A stretch of DNA of 64,000 bases from Uloborus plumipes (taxonomy: Eukaryota > Arthropoda > Arachnida > Araneae > Uloboridae), in assembly GCA_038373865.1 (NCBI GenBank), contig JAXGGA010000028.1, forward strand, positions 372,001 through 436,000, given 5' to 3'. The notes under the pieces are model-generated. The model made no database searches. It saw only the letters and a program-made list of their open reading frames with translations, and was not told the DNA's origin. Numbering within the stretch: the first letter of the stretch is position 1; every line of letters starts with the position of its first letter. A program made the translations under genes and the position numbers. Shown piece after piece: positions 47,609 to 60,646 of this stretch.

Positions 47609-48608
47609 GGGTCAGGTGGGGGAAAGTGGGGCTAAAATCAAGCTTTTTTTCGATTAGGCCCTAAAATCTGACTATTTAATATATTTAAATGAAAATTTTG
47701 ATGCATTTTATATACATTGGACTCATATAGATTAAGTATGAAGCAGATTTATTCAATTTTGAAGGTTTGTTTTCTCTCAGTGATACATTTAAAAGATCGT
47801 GTTTTGATAGACCCACTTTCCCCCATGGTGGGGGAAAGTGGGGCTAGTTTAGAAATACGTGTATATTAGCACAAAACAATGTAAATATTGTTTTTTAAGT
47901 AAGAATACAGTGGAATAAATGTACCTTAACAACATTTAAATACAGAAACGTAAATATTTATGCATTTTTAATTCTGGTATTTAATTAAAGAAATAGTGTC
48001 AACAGAAATTGAGCATTGATTATCGATCAGATAGGAAAACACTGGTTTTAAAAACATTGTTATAAAAACATTGTTATGAAAACTTTTGTTTAGTCATTCA
48101 ATGAAATTATAAAAATATAGAGAATAGTGTTAAAAAATATAAAGCTTTAAACCTTTACAGATGGTTGACTTTAGAGACCAAGCGAATCAGCTTCATATAG
48201 CACTTAGCTAAGCCTAATCATAGACCCACTTTACCCCACCTCAGAAAAAACCTTATAAAAAAACGAATTTTCAAATTTTTTCTTACTTTTATATGGCGAT
48301 AAGTTCTATGAATAATCCACTTTAACTCTGTACAAAAAATTATCGATTACGTTTCTTAATAACGGTGTTTTAAAGAAGTTTATTAGCAGCTTAAAATTAC
48401 ATTTCGTATGGAACGAACATAAACTAATTTTATTTCATTATTTAAATTTCTGCCAGATTTTAAAACTAAAACAAAATTATTTGCTGTAATCTCAATTTGC
48501 GTCTTTAAAAAAAGAATTAACCAATTATCTCAATTAGAATCGAATAAATTGGTGTTTTTTGAAATAGCCCCAGTTTACCCCATGGACCCACTTTCCCCCA
48601 CCTGACCC
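47609..48608. mobile_element. 1.0-kb TA-flanked MITE with iterated terminal motif (family C)
   Basis: Both ends read GGGTCAGGTGGGGGAAAGTG, with TA at 47607-47608 and 48609-48610. GGGGGAAAGTGGGGCTA or its reverse is present at six places: about 47617, 47808 (reverse), 47828, 48221 (reverse), 48565 (reverse) and 48585 (reverse). The pair 47808-47846 forms a large hairpin. The host sequence without insertion is visible in the neighbouring decayed repeat (TTGGAATTTTAAATAGTTCA near 47154). No coding capacity. Confidence 0.88.
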
Positions 48609-50939
48609 TAGTTCAATAACTTAACGTTTTAATTTAAAATGGCAACGGAAAGAAATAAATGTCTTGGAATTTTGAAAAGCGCAAGAAATTTAATTTAAGT
48701 TTTAATTCAAAATGGCAACGGAAAGAAATAAATGTCTTGGAATTTTAAAAGTGCAAAGAATTTAATTTAAGTTTTAATTAATATCTCAGCTAATTAACGT
48801 CGTACAATTACGCGGTTGGTCTTATTGTTTTCCTTAGACAATTTCAAATCGAATGATACTATGTTTGATTCTCTATTCTCAGCGGTTTTTGAGGAGTTCA
48901 AGCTTCAGACGGACAGACAGACAGACGCGAACAGATTTTTAATAGTAGTAATGCTAATGTCAAAACTCAGATGTCTTAATAAAAAGAAAAAAAAACTATT
49001 TGCATTCGATAATTTATACACTAAATTTTGAGCTTAGTGGAGACATACACTCCGAGTTTCTTAAAGTGTTATCTCAAAATACTTTTTATGAAAGGTAACA
49101 CACAAATTTTTAATTCAACGTTTTTTTTTGCAAGGAAACATCAAACAATGTTTAAAACATACAAGAATAAATTTGCTAAAGAAGAATGGTTAAAATCATT
49201 TGATCTTCCAACAGCACGGCGTCAGAAACAATAAAATCAGTAAACAAACCAAGCAATAAAACCTGACCTTCTCTATTCCTTTGGGGAAAGGATCTCAGCG
49301 GGTGTGAAAATGCTCTGTGAAGTCAAGTTTTATTAGGCATAAAGAGCGGCTTCTGGATGCAATGAAACCCAAGATCCTCTTGCATAAAAAGAAACCCAAG
49401 GTATTACTGGGGCAAAAATCAAATTTCTACTTACTCAGTAACATTTTTATGGTTTGCACATTAGAGAGTAATGTTTTAAGCGTGTACCTGAAATTGCAGT
49501 TATAAATCAATTCCTGCTGAACTTTTATTGCTTTTGTCAGCAAATGTTAAAGTGACAAACCTAATTATTTTTGATGGCTTGGTTTTAATAAGAGGTGTTC
49601 TAGTGTGCCATATTAAATTCAATACATGATAGCACGAGTCACTTTGCTTTAATTATATTAACCGTTGGTTCCTCAGATTATGTTTCATTGCTTAAAATAT
49701 TAATTCACCATTTCAAGGAGCTGTATCTCGTTCTCTCATCAATTTAATCATAAAGTTTTAGTGAGTTTCAGTTCAGTTTTTCAGACATTTTTATAGATAA
49801 AACAATGATAAGGAGACAGAAATAACACGAAAATCAAGTTTCGTAAAACTTAATTCAGTAAGTTTTGTGTAAACAGATGTGATACACGGGTCTGAATGAT
49901 CCATTAAAAATGCAAAATTACGACAATGAACCAAAATTGATTGACTTATTACTCAACTGTCGATTATCTTTAATATTGCTATATTCTTAAACCGCAAAGA
50001 AGCGCTGAATAAAAGTAAGCACATGGCAATATAAATGCTGTGTTCTCAACACAGTTATTACCTTTAAGATGTTTTAAAAATGCGATTTAAGTGCATATTT
50101 AAAGGTTTACTTCATTTTATTTTTTTCTGCTGATGGCAAGTCTTTGATTTCTCTATAGCAAGGAAAAAAACAGCATATAAACTATTTAGGTTTGATAATC
50201 TATGTAATAAACTTTGAGCTTAACGGACACATACGTTCGGTGCTTCTTAAAGTGTTATCTTAAAATACTTTTTATCAAATGGAGCATTTTTAATACAACA
50301 TTTTATATTGTATTGGAAATATCAGACAATGTTTTAAAACATATAAGAATAAACTTGCTGAAGAAGAATGGTTAGAAGCATTAGATCTTTCAACAGCACG
50401 GCATCAGAAACAATAAAATCAGTAAACAAACGAAGCAATAAAACCTGATCTTCTCGATTCCATAGGGGAAAGGATCTCAGCGGGTGTGAAAATGCTCTAT
50501 GAAGTCAAGTTTTATTAGGCATAAAGAGCGGCTTCTGGATGCAATGAAACCCAAGATCCTCTTTCTTAAAAAGAAACCCAAGGTATTACTGGGGCAGAAA
50601 TCAAATTTCTACTTACTCAGTACCATTTTTATAGTTTGCGCATTAGAGAATAATGTTTTAAGCGTGTACCTAAAATTGCAGTTATAAATCAATTCCTGCT
50701 GAATTTTTACTGCTTTTGTTAGCAAATGTAAAAGTGACAAACCTGACTGTTTTTGACGGTTTGGTTTTAATAAGAGGTATTCCAGTGTGCCATAGTATTC
50801 TCAATACACAATATCATTATTTTATTTTAATTCTGTTAATTATAGGTTCTTCAAACTATGTTTCAAATGTACAAATATTAATGCACCATTTCAAGGGTTA
50901 TGCTTTTTTTTTCTCATCAGTTTAACCAATCAACCAAAA

Positions 50940-52225
50940 AAAAACATGTTTAAAAAAAAGGTTCGCTCTTGAGGATAAAAAAATTCCATTTATCACTAAA
51001 AGTAGACTTAAATGTTTGGAAAAAAGAAATTTCTTTTTTTATTAATTTCGGCCCACAAAAATTCATAAAAATGTCTGTTTTTGTTGATTTTCATGGATAT
51101 GAATAAAAAAAATAGAAAATTATGAAAAAGAGGAATATTTATAAAATTTTAGAGTGATAATAAATAAGGATCATGTTGATGAACAAACATGACAGAAAAA
51201 AAAAAATTCGCATCGAATATGTGCTGTCTATGAGCTATCAAACTTCGAATTCCCGATCGGGAACATTGGCTTACGGTATACAACATATGTCATTTTTTAC
51301 TGCTTTATTAGTTCTGCAATGTGCGAAGTAAGAGTCTCATAACTGCTATCATCCACTATTGACGCTTGTAAAAACAAGTTGATGACATTTCTATCTTAAA
51401 ATTGCTCTACTGTAACTTTTTCTTACCTCCTCCCTCCCCCTGCCTCCAGTTTTAGGACGAAAGTGATTTACAAAAACCCACTTTGTACTTATAAATGGAA
51501 ATATTTATGACTCTTCTCAAGCACTTAGGTGTTGATGCAATGTTAGTAATAAATTTCTCTCCCAGTCGCTAGAAAATACACAGGAAGATGTGTTTCGAAA
51601 GTCAAACATTTTTACATGAATAGTTCCCCCACTTACCGTAGATATTGAGGTTTAAAAAAGTATTGAGAAAAGAAAATTTTAAGTAGGGTAATTTGCTTCT
51701 TATACAACTATTATTGCATGGTACTATATAGTTATTGTCTGTATTGACAAATTTTTACTCTTCAGGTAATTTTATATTTAGTCATATGAAATTTCATATA
51801 ATTTGTACTGAATAAATAAAAAAATATTTAATTTTTTTTTATTTTTATATTTATGTTTAACAATCGACCACTAAATACTTATGTGAATGCAACCAATAGC
51901 ATCAGTTATATCAACTATTTATGCATTTATACAACATTATAGCTAGAACTGTAAAGCCTAATCCATTAGTTGCCTTAGAAAAAAAAATTATCATGCAACA
52001 CGCTAACGTTCCCAAATGGGACTTGCCTAAAAAATGGGAAAAAAATTCTTCTTTCACCGTATGTAGGTATGCCTACTAATCCCTTTTTTATGAAGTAACT
52101 TCTTTCTTTATGTTTAGATCATAGAGCGGCGTTTAAAAGGCTAAGTACAAAAGTGTAGTGAATGTCAATTTAGTTTCGTGCCGTAGCACAGTCGATCAAC
52201 ATGTATTTGCTTAAAATGTATAAGA
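50940..52225. other. AT-rich interval, no gene recognised
   Basis: Only AT-rich sequence with short homopolymers. A C-rich patch at 51429-51450 has no repeat partner that I can see. Confidence 0.45.
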
Positions 52226-52229
52226 GCTA

Positions 52230-52795
52230 CACTGTACAAAAATGATATTTTTACAGTATAATACAGCTAATTTTATCGTAACAAACTGTAAAACTTGCTA
52301 ATTTTACAGCAAAAAGCTGTAAACTTGCTCATTTTACACTAATGAACTGGAAAATTGCTGCTTTACAGAAATAAGCTGTAAAATTACTAATTTTACAGTT
52401 TTACAGTTTATTACTGTGCATTTTAGTTTAAAGCCTCTGCTGCCAGTATTATGCTGTTGCTTTTACAGTATAATAAAGCTACTTTTGTAAAAATAAACTG
52501 CAAAAAATGCGGTGATAAACTGTAAAATTGCTGCTTTACAGTAATGAACTGTAAAATTGCTGTTTACAGTAATAAACTGTAAAATTGCTGCTTTACAGTA
52601 ATAAACTGTAAAGTTGCTGCTTCAAAGTAATAAACTGTAAAATTGCTGGTTTACAGTAATAAACTAAAATTGCTGGTTTACAGTAATAAACTGTAAAATT
52701 GCTAATTTTACAGTTTAATACTGTGCATTTTAGTTTTAAACTGGAACCTCTGCTGCTAGTATTATACTTTAAAAACATCACTATTTTTTGCAGTA
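52230..52795 (+). mobile_element. Palindromic-minisatellite MITE, copy 1
   Basis: Starts CACTGTACAAAAATGA after TA, and ends in TTTTTTGCAGTA before TA. The interior is a minisatellite of about 29 bp, of the form CTGTAAAATTGCTGCTTTAC plus AGTAATAAA. Each unit includes the self-complementary TTTACAGTAATAAACTGTAAA-type core (written with at most 20 bases: TTTACAG and CTGTAAA around TAATAAA). The arms TTTTACAGTATAATAC and the GGAACCTCTGCTGC words appear near both ends in inverted order. Confidence 0.85.
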
Positions 52796-52799
52796 TAGT

Positions 52800-54400
52800 A
52801 TTGGATACATTATAGTATTTCATATCCGTATAGTAAAACATTTCACTACTTCTTCATTTTATTGACACTGTTATTTGAATTTAACTCTAAATTTAAGCTC
52901 GCGGACTAGTTACAATATTTTGTCAGTTAAAAAAAATCAGAAAATAATTCAACAATAACTCTTATAGAATCCAATGTAATTTTATTATTTTTATATTTTT
53001 GTTAAGTAATAATGTCCTTCATTATTTAAAAAAATAGTAAATAAAATATTCACAAACAGACTCTTATAAGTCACAAAATAAATTTCTTCTTTAAATATTT
53101 TAACGGTGATATCCCCGTTTAATCCCATTTAAAAGAAACAAATGTTGCTAACGAGTATAAATATTTAACAACTTTCCGGATTGCTACTTACTTAGATTTG
53201 GAAGAATATAATTAACTTTTCAACCGTACATTTACTTCCCTAAGGTTTCTTAATTAATAACATGAAATACCTTCCGTTTTTAAGTGTCTTAAAATGAAAA
53301 ATAAATTGTTCCCGTTTAAAAAAATGTATTTAAATATTAAAATGCAGAGAAATAAATATTTCAAAAGCTTACGAGAAACAAAAACTATTTAACCTTTTCA
53401 TGATTTTTTGCAGCTAATTTTTATTTACTTTACGTTGAATTGTTAGAGACCTTTTGTAATAAATTTTTAACTTTCGTCTCTTCTATTGTACAGTTATTTT
53501 CATGCGAAATTAATTTTAATTTGACTTTCAACAAGTTTTTTTCACAAATAAATCCTACCGAAATTCATAAGTAACAACTATGGCTCTGCAAAAGAATGAG
53601 CAAAACAATAAGTAAAAAGCTGTACAAAAAATTGAAGGATGAAAGTTTTCTGAATTGTAAGCATTTAACTTGTTTATTTTCATAGAAAAGGCAAAATAAA
53701 AAAAAAATAACTAAAAAGTTTAAGTGCTTTAGTTTTTGCGCGCAATGTTATAAAAAATGGAACTCTAAATGCGTTTACACATTTCTTTGCAGAAAATACA
53801 GATAAGGAATTTTGAATTTGATTCCCCCCCCCCCCCCCCTTTCCCCGTCCCTCCAAGTGTTTTCCTCTATTTAATTCATCACTTTTCAAAAATCGTGACA
53901 CATACTAGACAATATATCAAACATATTTTTCAGGTATCGCACTAAAGCAAAGAATTTCTATTGCAAATTCTATAATGTAAGCCAGCTACCTGTATTCGTT
54001 GCCATTTTACGTCATTTTATTCAATGCGGTATGCCATAAAATCCAGATCATATGATTTCAGCCTATACGAAAAAAAATGTCGTAACATTTTATGTGTTTG
54101 TTCAAGAATACGTGAGAGCAAACACGTGCATGTACAAGAGGGGTCAAACCAGATCAAAACTGGTTTAAGTAACTAGATCAAATCTTCCAGGAAAGACATA
54201 TTCAGCTGTCAATGAATCATATCTAGTTGTAAAGTGTAAATAATTGATGCATACAATTAATTTATTCCCGTAGCTTCTCATCTGCAGAAATGTTTTCCAC
54301 ACAAGTACTTATCCATGGTTTCCTTAATGTTATTAAACTTTACTGATGCTTCTACTACAGAAAGGTTCCCCAAATGACATAACGCTCATTGCAAACTAGA
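52800..54400. other. AT-rich interval, no gene recognised
   Basis: Includes a run of 16 C near 53824-53839. The minus-strand frame 53680-53901 translates that run. Nothing else is recognised. Confidence 0.45.
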
Positions 54401-54404
54401 CAGT

Positions 54405-54497
54405 GGTTCTGAAAATACAGGATTGAACACGCCATACTTATATAAGGTGTTCCCGTTTCATCTGCGATACATTTATTTTTGCAACCCTTTCGTATTA
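54405..54497 (+). repeat. 93-bp dispersed repeat, second copy
   Basis: Partner of 14947-15038, sharing CTGAAAATACAGG, TATAAGGTGTTCCCGTTTCA and CGTATTA. It directly abuts the next palindromic-minisatellite MITE. Confidence 0.75.
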
Positions 54498-54500
54498 GAA

Positions 54501-54936
54501 TACTTCAAAAAATGAAATGTTATTTTTACAGTATAATACTGGCAGCCGAGGTTCCAATTTAAAACTGCAAAATGCACAGTAATAAACTAAAACTAGCAAT
54601 TTTAGTTTCTTACTCTAAAATTAGCAATTTTACAATGTATTAAAGTAAATTTTAACTGTATTATCCTGTAAAATCAACAGTATAATACTGGCAGCAGAGG
54701 TTCCAGTTTAAAACTGTAAAATGCATGGTAATAAATTGTTAAAGTAAGTTTCTTAGTTTACTACTGTAAAATTAGCAATTTTATAAATTAGTATTGTAAA
54801 GTTAGCAATTTTGTAGTTGAGTATTACAAAATTAGCAATTTTATAGTTTATTACTGTAAAATTAGCAACTTCTACAGTTTATTACTATCAAGTTAGCTGT
54901 ATTACATTGTAAAATTAACATTCATTTTTTATAGTG
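54501..54936 (-). mobile_element. Palindromic-minisatellite MITE, copy 2
   Basis: Inverted relative to copies 1 and 3. The plus strand has GTTATTTTTACAGTATAATA, the GAGGTTCCAATTTAAAACTG word, and later a series of ACAGTTTATTACT words with TTAGCAA spacers. The right end is CATTTTTTATAGTG. The left end is decayed. Confidence 0.8.
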
Positions 54937-54939
54937 AAG

Positions 54940-57560
54940 CATACCTTCCCCAATTGCAAAAAATCCTAAAATATGCTGCAGAGTTAAGATATTAAAAGCT
55001 TGAAACAAGAACAAATAGTAAAAAAAAAAAAACGAAATTTTTCTTTTCATACGGATTCTAGGTCCCCTAACTTATATTTAGGGAAATAAAGAGCATAAAA
55101 GAATAATTGGACAACAAAAAATTTGATAATATTCGATATTCACAAATATATGAAATAGAACATTTTGGGACGTACACCACTTTACACTCGCTGTCGCTAG
55201 CACCTTTTTGGGGGGGTATAGCGGGGGACATTGGATTAAAATTGTATGTGTGCATGAAGTTTTTTTTTTTTTTTTCTTTTCCAAATTTTACGAGCTTTTG
55301 TACGGCACCTTTTCCGAACGAAAAGACCCTGGCAGTCATTCTACGGCAGTCGGCAGGTGCACCTTTTCCGATCATTGCATAACTTTTTGTTTTATTTTTA
55401 ATAAAAATTAAAAATATAAATATTTTATGTTTTTACTTCAACAGCCCGTCATTCTATTGAACGGTGATATGTTCCGATTTAATTTTCTGCAAGGGCCCTT
55501 AAAATTTTGAGCTCAAATATCTCTGAGTTTTAATCACAAATCTCATTTTTTCCAAAGATTTGAGAAAAAAATAAATATCAATTCTACAAAAAACCCTGAC
55601 ATAATACAAGTTAGAACTTTTTCATTATTTTTCCTGACATCAGCACTACTAATCACATAAAATTCAGAAATTACTTCTCTTACATTTTTTTTTCACCTGT
55701 GTAATTATGTACATACTTTGTTAACAAACAACGCAAGTATTTCTTTTACTTCAGCAAGTGGATTACATAATCAACTCATTAGAAAAGAAACATTGCGACC
55801 TTTTACTAATTTTATATGAGAAAATTCTAAAATAAATTTAACTTAAAGCAATGTGTTTGAAAATTAAATGTAGCTATAAAAATATGGATGTAGATAGTTC
55901 GCGTTTTGTAAAAAAACTCGAACACCTGGTTGTTAATTAGGACCCATTAGAAGATTGGTGTGCAAGGATCTAGCAAATATTCAATCCTTGTTGTATTATT
56001 CTAAAAATGGAGGGGGGGGGGGTAAATGGCTTATTTTGTGATTAATTCAATATGAACCAAATTAGAATGAAATCCTGAATACCAAAACATGGTAGAATAT
56101 TTCTTAATTTATTGGCAACAATTTTTAAGTCAAAAAACATTTATCTCATTACTGTAATAAAAGAAAGAAAATATTTTATGAATATCAGTTATTTCTTTGC
56201 AAAACATCTTATTAATAAACTTCTAAAAATATTTCAGTTCAAAGATATTTTGATATAGCATAAACAAATTACATGTGCGGAAAGTAGTCACAAAAGAAAA
56301 TATTAATTCTTTCCTTTTCTTTTGCTTTACTGTAGATGGGGAAAATGTCTCACAGTTAGGTTTAGGTGATTAATCTTTAAAATGTATCCTTTTTTCTTTT
56401 AACTTTATTGCAAATTAAATAATGATTAGCTTAATATACCACTCTCAGGTTATTCTATTAAAACATGTCTTTAATTTAAAAACAACAATTTTAAGCAAAA
56501 GGCTGTAAGAATCTACATCATTAACTTTACTTCCTATCATAGAACTTCTTACTTATTTTACCAAAACAAGAAAATTCAAAAAACCATAAAAGTGCAAATT
56601 GTTCAAAATTCATGTTAAAAATAAATTATTTAATAAAGTAAAACTTTTACCCTAAAAGTGGGCTTATTTAAAGTTTTTAGGACAAAACACACATATCGAT
56701 AGTGAAAAATACAAATAAAGCATTTTACAAAATCAAGACTAGTGTATTTTTTTGTCTTTTGCAAAAAGAGCAGAATGATATTGTGGAAAAAGCATCCAAA
56801 AGATATTGGAAATTCGGTTTTCAATCAGTATCAACAACATCATTTTTAAACATGAAAATTCAATTAATGTAACATTTTTCGTGCCTGCATATTATAATTA
56901 CTTAAATATTAAACAGATTCGCAGATACTACATTAACATCACTCTTGTATGATGACACATTCAATGCCAACACGGGTTAAAATTACGCAACACTTTTGTG
57001 GCTAATTTTCCATTCTATTAAATTAAAAATATATCAATTTGTCCAGAAAGAGCGTAATGTCGAAAAATAACTAAAACCAAACCTGGAAAAATTTCAACTT
57101 TGCTGCAATAAAACTTGAATGAAAATAAGTCAAAAATAACTCATGCTACAACACTATCCTCTATCCTATGCAGTCCAATAGGTAAATAAATAAGTTCAGA
57201 AAGTTTCAGCGCAATCGATTAAAAGCAACACGTGCCCCAAGAGACTCAAAAATCCCATAAACTTTACTTTACCGTAAATCCTTTTGGACTCAAGATGTGT
57301 GCTTTTTAGACCTTTTGCTCTAAAGAAAAGAAGCATTTTAAGATCTAGAAAGGAGCGATTTACGAGTCTGAGTTCTTTTTATTCTCATTTCTTAAAAACT
57401 GCTTCAGTACATCTTTTCCGTAAAAACTTCACAAATAAAAAAAATAGATTCTTGAAATTATGTTAGTAGATGAAATGATTTCTATTAAAGTATAGAAAGG
57501 CCACTTCAGTCTAGAGTGTATGAATAAGTCCTTTACAGATATGTTTTTTGGTCTCTGAAT
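54940..57560. other. AT-rich interval, no gene recognised
   Basis: A GC-richer patch at 55180-55380 repeats GCACCTTTTCCGA (55306 and 55360) and has overlapping open frames on both strands. The frames include poly-T/A translation and are not convincing. A G run lies near 56011-56022. Confidence 0.45.
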
Positions 57561-57570
57561 ATAATATAGT

Positions 57571-58330
57571 CTCGTGTGGTCTACTGGAGTGCCCTGAAGG
57601 GAGGTCATGGGAGGTCACCCGGACCTCCCAAAATGTTTTCTCATTCGGCATGTTCGGGCTGAGAATTCGGCAAATTTAGGGATGCAATACATATTGTGAT
57701 ATCTCGAGCACAGCACTGATGTTCCAAAATACCACGCCCGAGTATTTCTCGTGGTAACTTTTTGTTAAGTGCAGTGCACCGTACTGTTATACCCGAATAT
57801 ATCTCAGTAGAGGTTTATTTTGGCTTCATCTCTTTGTCAAACCCGAATCTATCTCGGAAAAAAATAAGTTGGATTCAATGTAATAGATGGATTAACTTGA
57901 CAGTTAAAACGTTAATGGCACATCATCCAGGGAAATAGCACTAACAGTTACACGGGATAAATAGTTTTCATTGTTGAATAGGGAGGGGGGTGCACTTACA
58001 AATCTTGCTGGGGGAGAGGGACACACCTTAGTTTGTATACCGCTAGTGCCACCGTTGTTATTTACCAAAATTCAAATGTTTTTCAATCATCTGAAGGAAA
58101 AATTGAAAATACTTGTTTTTAATTTGTTTTAAGTGCTATCTATTGTCCTTACGCATAAAGTAACGGTATAAGAGGTATGTGCGTATGGTCGTATTTTATC
58201 AATCGGCACATTGCAAAATTTCATTCGGCAATTTAAGAATTTCCCCCCTCCCAGAAATTTAAGCTCGGGGCGCCACTGGTGGCCTACTGGTAAGTAATCT
58301 TATATTTCCACCAGAAGACTCACGTTCGTC
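57571..58330 (+). repeat. tRNA-like repeat split by an insertion
   Basis: Joining 57571-57587 with 58291 onward restores TGGTCTACTGGTAAG, an A-box-like word, with CGTTCGTCCTCC as a weak B box near 58322. The head is degenerate, so SINE identity is tentative. Confidence 0.4.
57588..58278. mobile_element. Insertion of about 0.69 kb with 11-12 bp target duplication
   Basis: GTGGTCTACTGG (57576-57587) and GTGGCCTACTGG (58279-58290) flank the block. Ends are weakly inverted: GAGTGCCC on the left and CAGTGGCGCCCC, reverse-complemented, on the right. Both ends carry GGGAGG words and CATTCGGCA words. Duplications of 9-11 bp suit Mutator-like elements, but the weak ends leave the class open. Three ATCTCG-bearing words (CCCGAATCTATCTCG type) recur near 57735, 57792 and 57841. 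Confidence 0.5.
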
Positions 58331-58499
58331 CTCCGAGCATGAGAAGAGCCTATCCACTTCTCCCAATCTTTATGGTAATGTATAGTAGTGCTAAAAAGAT
58401 AGAGAGTTGGGAGAAAAGCGAAGCTCTTGCACGTCGGTTTCACTAATATGAAAATCAGTGTAATGTTACCAGACGACCGCATTTTCAGGCTGACCTAAT

Positions 58500-60630
58500 G
58501 TATCCGCATACGCGTTTCGAAAATTCGGTTTTGTTTTCAGTTTGGGGAGCATTTAAAAATTTTCATTGTGCATTCAAAAACTTGAAAGATTTGGTGTAAA
58601 CACGTAATTGTAATAACGTCATTAATAAATACATGGGTGCGGAATATAATTGAGAGCTCCGTTGAAACATAATATTTTAAAATCAGGAAAATTCACTCAT
58701 AAATGGGAGGCACATACTACGTATTTTCAGAGCGGTTGACTAAGAGCAAAAGAAAAAATATATAATCTTCACTTATTTTTTAAATTATCTGCTTGAGTTT
58801 TACCGTAGTTTTAAATTTCATTTAACTTTAGATATCAAATTTCTCGTTTTTAATGTTTGGTTTATCGAACTCTCTTTTGAGAGGAGAATATGTTCTTTTT
58901 GTTTTTTTCTTTTTTTAATTTAGTTATTGGTTATTGCAGTTTTAGCACATTGTATGCAGTTTTTCACAAGGCGCTAGAATATCTTGAAGCTCCTACACAC
59001 AAAAAAAAAAAAAAAAAAAGAATTTTTAGTAAATTTGACTTTTCTACTTTTTTGACTTTACATTTCGCCACTTATTATTAATGTATAAATTATATCGATG
59101 AAATTTTAAATTTAAACTAAGTGTTTAACCTACTTTTCACTCCTTAGTGATATATTTTTTTGATTACATTTCCAATATTTTCTGACTATAGTGACCTCAG
59201 ATTTAATGCATTACCTTTAACTGAGGTTTGTAAGAAACTTTTTTCTGTTACCGGGGAAATAAAGAAATACTTAATACTCCCACACACAAGCATATACACA
59301 TGGGTATTGCAGTTCAATGAAAAGCACAACTCTATGGAAGTTAAATGAAATGTGCAAATACGTACGCATGGTAGGTGATGCGTTACTGTTGTATTTACAG
59401 CTAAACATTCAATAATTCATGTTTTCGTGATCCTTTACTAAATTCACCCAAGTTAATTTTTGTCTAATTAGCAGAATCGGTTTTCCCCTGAAGATTTTCT
59501 TCACCTCTAACTGAGTTTTTAGGATTTCATGCTACTACTTATTATTTCTTCTTCTCTAAATGGACCTTCTTTCACTTCAAAAAATAAATATAAAAATGTC
59601 AAAAAAAAAAAAAAGAATGCATTAAATTAATTATATGATTGAATTGGGTTTACTAGCTATTCTTTAAAAGTACAACTTATATGAATAGTTATCTAACTAA
59701 AGCATGCAACGGTCACGCCAAATGGAAAAACATGGAAAGCAGTATAACATTGCGTCAAAATTTTAATAGCTGTTTTTATGATCACTAATTTTTAAGCACA
59801 ATAAATTTGTTCTATAAACAGGTACACTCGAAAATTATACTCTCTATCATTTCAATTTTTTATGTACACTAGGAGAAATTTAATATAAGAACCGTGCATT
59901 TGACTATTGAGCAGGGTTATGAAGAATGTATAGAAAATGCTGGAATTCTTCCAGCTGGCATAAAGTCGTGCTCGTTTATCCATCCTAGACACAGGATATA
60001 ATACACACGCAGGTAATAAGAATGCACATTTGAGTTATGTCCCTCGGCTAGATATAAATGATGTATAACCAGCTATAAATGGTACTGTATACTATCTCAC
60101 GCTCTGCAAGCTTGAAGATGAGTGCATTAATAAAATATTTGTCTATTACTAATTTAACCGTATTCCGTCATTGTACGATTTTAGATGAGTGCATAAACTC
60201 GTTTAAGTATGAGAAATCAACCTTTAAGTTTTTTTTTTTTTTTTTTTGAGGGGGGATGCAAAGGCGGGCGATAATGAATAATGCAGGAGATCAATGAAAA
60301 TCTGCTAGTTGATGCTAATGTACAATTTTTGTGTCCAATCAATAGCAGAAGTGATTTAAGTTATCTGACATAATTGTTGTCCCTCTGAGAAAAGCAATTT
60401 CTCCTAAGAGCAGGAATAAAAAAAATATGGCTAAATTGTAAACGTTTACTTTATTTCTTAACCAGCTAATTATTAAAAAGTTTTTATTAGGGTTATTCCC
60501 ATGTAAAAACGAGCAAAGTTGGAAAAACATATCGCTCGATAGTAAGAGATTAAAAAAAAAAAAAGCTGAAAATTCTGGAAGTGATGCCTTTGTATATCCT
60601 TTTGTAAAATATTTGGTGCGTTATTGGCCG
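58500..60630. other. AT-rich interval, no gene recognised
   Basis: Poly-A runs near 59001 and 59600 and a poly-T run near 60231-60247. The open frames 58890-59081 and 59160-59348 are not supported. Confidence 0.45.
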
Positions 60631-60646
60631 AGATATGGACAGTTGA

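Larger units (their letters stand above)
46588..48951 (-). mobile_element. Helitron-like element with two nested insertions
   Basis: On the minus strand the 3' end is a hairpin (GCCCG, loop, CGGGC), then CACGCAGCTAG and T, the Helitron rule. The 5' side reads TACTATTAAAAATCTGTTCG and then CGTCTGTCTGTCTGTCCGTC, the TCTG-repeat style I associate with arthropod Helitrons from memory. The second unit of the surrounding tandem duplication lacks it and so serves as empty site near 50113. Inside lie a direct repeat of about 57 bp at 46635-46790, a decayed repeat of about 75 bp (AAAATGGCAACGGAAAGAAA words), and two later elements. No RepHel gene. Confidence 0.75.
46230..50935. repeat. Tandem duplication of about 1.18 kb, first copy split by a Helitron
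   Basis: Unit 1 is 46230 to about 49755 and unit 2 is about 49756-50935. Matching points are 49317 and 50499 (1182 apart), the AGTGTTATCT region (about 49067 and 50252), TCAATTCCTGCTGAA (49509 and 50691), and the left parts 46330-46580 and 49855-50100. Unit 1 carries an extra 2.36 kb (46588-48951). The conserved 62-codon frame in both units shows mostly amino-acid-changing differences, so it is not under protein constraint. Confidence 0.85.

Noticed and set aside
49317..50687. Two 62-codon frames (49317-49505 and 50499-50687) almost identical in sequence
   Set aside because: They are parts of the two tandem units. Most of the differences change the amino acid and the first copy begins GTG, so there is no sign of protein constraint.
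52593..52841. 82-codon frame with repeated YYCKPAIL
   Set aside because: It is the translation of the 29-bp minisatellite in a MITE.
55067..55411. Four overlapping frames on both strands
   Set aside because: Openness in several frames at once reflects local composition and a poly-T/A tract. No splice sites or family motifs.
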